In this document: positions 63,835-64,000 of the stretch, piece by piece
Numbering within the stretch: position 1 is the stretch's first letter
How the letters are laid out: the number at the start of each line of letters is the position of its first letter
Assembly (NCBI RefSeq): GCF_011926545.1
Contig: NZ_JAATIT010000001.1
Span: 529,969 to 593,968, forward strand
DNA from: Sphingopyxis italica
GTDB taxonomy: Bacteria; Pseudomonadota; Alphaproteobacteria; Sphingomonadales; Sphingomonadaceae
Direction of reading: 5' to 3'
Length of the DNA: 64,000 bases
Notes under the pieces: model-generated
The model's input: the letters and a program-made list of their open reading frames with translations, nothing else
What the model was told of the DNA's origin: nothing
The model's database searches: none
Made by a program: the position numbers and the translations under genes

Positions 63835-64000
63835 CTATCGAACCGCGGCCAGCGCGCGTTCGGCGACCGGCCGCATCACGGCATAGCCCGCCGCGGTCGG
63901 GTGGACGCCATCTTCGGCATGGATCTTTGCCAACCCATGACTGCCGTCATCGAGCACCGCATAATAATCGGCGAAGACGAGCTTCTTTTCCGCGGCCAGT
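63835..64000 (-). CDS. SGNH/GDSL hydrolase, C-terminal part (runs off the window)
   Basis: The last 54 codons of a minus-strand gene are visible, ending in VAERALAAVR. The segment IHAEDGVHPTAAGYAVM contains the D-x-x-H catalytic pair (block V) of SGNH/GDSL esterases, and LVFADYYAVLDDG fits the strand and helix before it. Many such enzymes deacetylate carbohydrates, which would suit the glycan locus. The rest lies beyond the right edge. Convergent with the sulfatase remnant. Confidence 0.8.
   Translation of the reverse strand, partial: LAAEKKLVFADYYAVLDDGSHGLAKIHAEDGVHPTAAGYAVMRPVAERALAAVR

Noticed and set aside
1-64000. CRISPR array, tRNA/rRNA genes, insertion sequences, integrase or phage genes
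   Set aside because: I found no short direct-repeat series, no tRNA-like CCA-ended cloverleaf and no transposase, integrase or structural phage protein in any frame.

Overview
The window looks like chromosomal DNA of a high-GC alphaproteobacterium of the order Sphingomonadales (a Sphingopyxis- or Sphingomonas-like organism). The evidence is the base composition, the four TonB-dependent receptors (TBDRs), and their pairing with exported sulfatases, glycoside hydrolases and a flavin-dependent halogenase in nutrient-scavenging loci. No tRNA, rRNA, CRISPR array, prophage or insertion sequence was seen. The only obviously decaying gene is a sulfatase remnant near the right edge.

Layout. 0-7.4 kb: sulfated-glycan locus with a secreted clan-A-like glycosidase, two Cys-type sulfatases and a carbohydrate-type TBDR. 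7.6-18.1 kb: D-amino-acid locus with dgcN-dgcA (D-glutamate catabolism), two exported N-acyl-D-amino-acid deacylase-like amidohydrolases around a TBDR, a LysR regulator and a dicarboxylate/amino-acid:cation symporter. 18.3-31.3 kb: maltodextrin locus with the operon TBDR, tryptophan-halogenase-like protein, alpha-amylase, alpha-glucosidase, GH97 on the minus strand, a divergent LacI regulator and an MFS sugar transporter. The same operator-like palindrome lies in front of both transcription units. 31.3-32.3 kb: a lipoprotein formylglycine-generating enzyme that could activate the sulfatases. 32.3-39.6 kb: complete five-enzyme histidine utilisation cluster (hutF-hutC divergent from hutI-hutH-hutG-hutU) around a perfect 18-bp palindrome. 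39.7-41.7 kb: acyl-CoA dehydrogenase plus MaoC/HTD2-like dehydratase.

41.9-47.1 kb is the most unusual part: an Asn/Asp/Gly-rich exported protein, a small exported protein with a double-glycine motif, a periplasmic C39-type peptidase, a second QRGG-containing exported protein, and a convergent outer-membrane beta-barrel protein with an N-terminal heptad coiled coil, preceded by an overlapping Crp/Fnr regulator and followed by a tiny LuxR-type regulator. The composition resembles the Fap functional-amyloid export system of Pseudomonas (FapB/C, FapD, FapE, FapF), but the sequences are divergent. The two QRGG motifs look like natural substrates for the C39 peptidase. This is my main candidate for an undescribed system.

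47.2-54.2 kb: SulP anion transporter, then an ECF sigma / FecR / STN-domain TBDR surface-signalling unit and a MipA/OmpV-like protein preceded in frame by an unrecognised ~140-codon reading frame with no intervening stop. 54.3-63.8 kb: a second glycan locus with Tat-exported GH1, a TetR-GH3-carboxylesterase-GH20 operon, a Tat-exported sugar isomerase-like protein and a broken sulfatase. A 26-bp dyad shared by the GH1 and TetR upstream regions suggests one TetR regulon. The window ends inside an SGNH/GDSL hydrolase gene.
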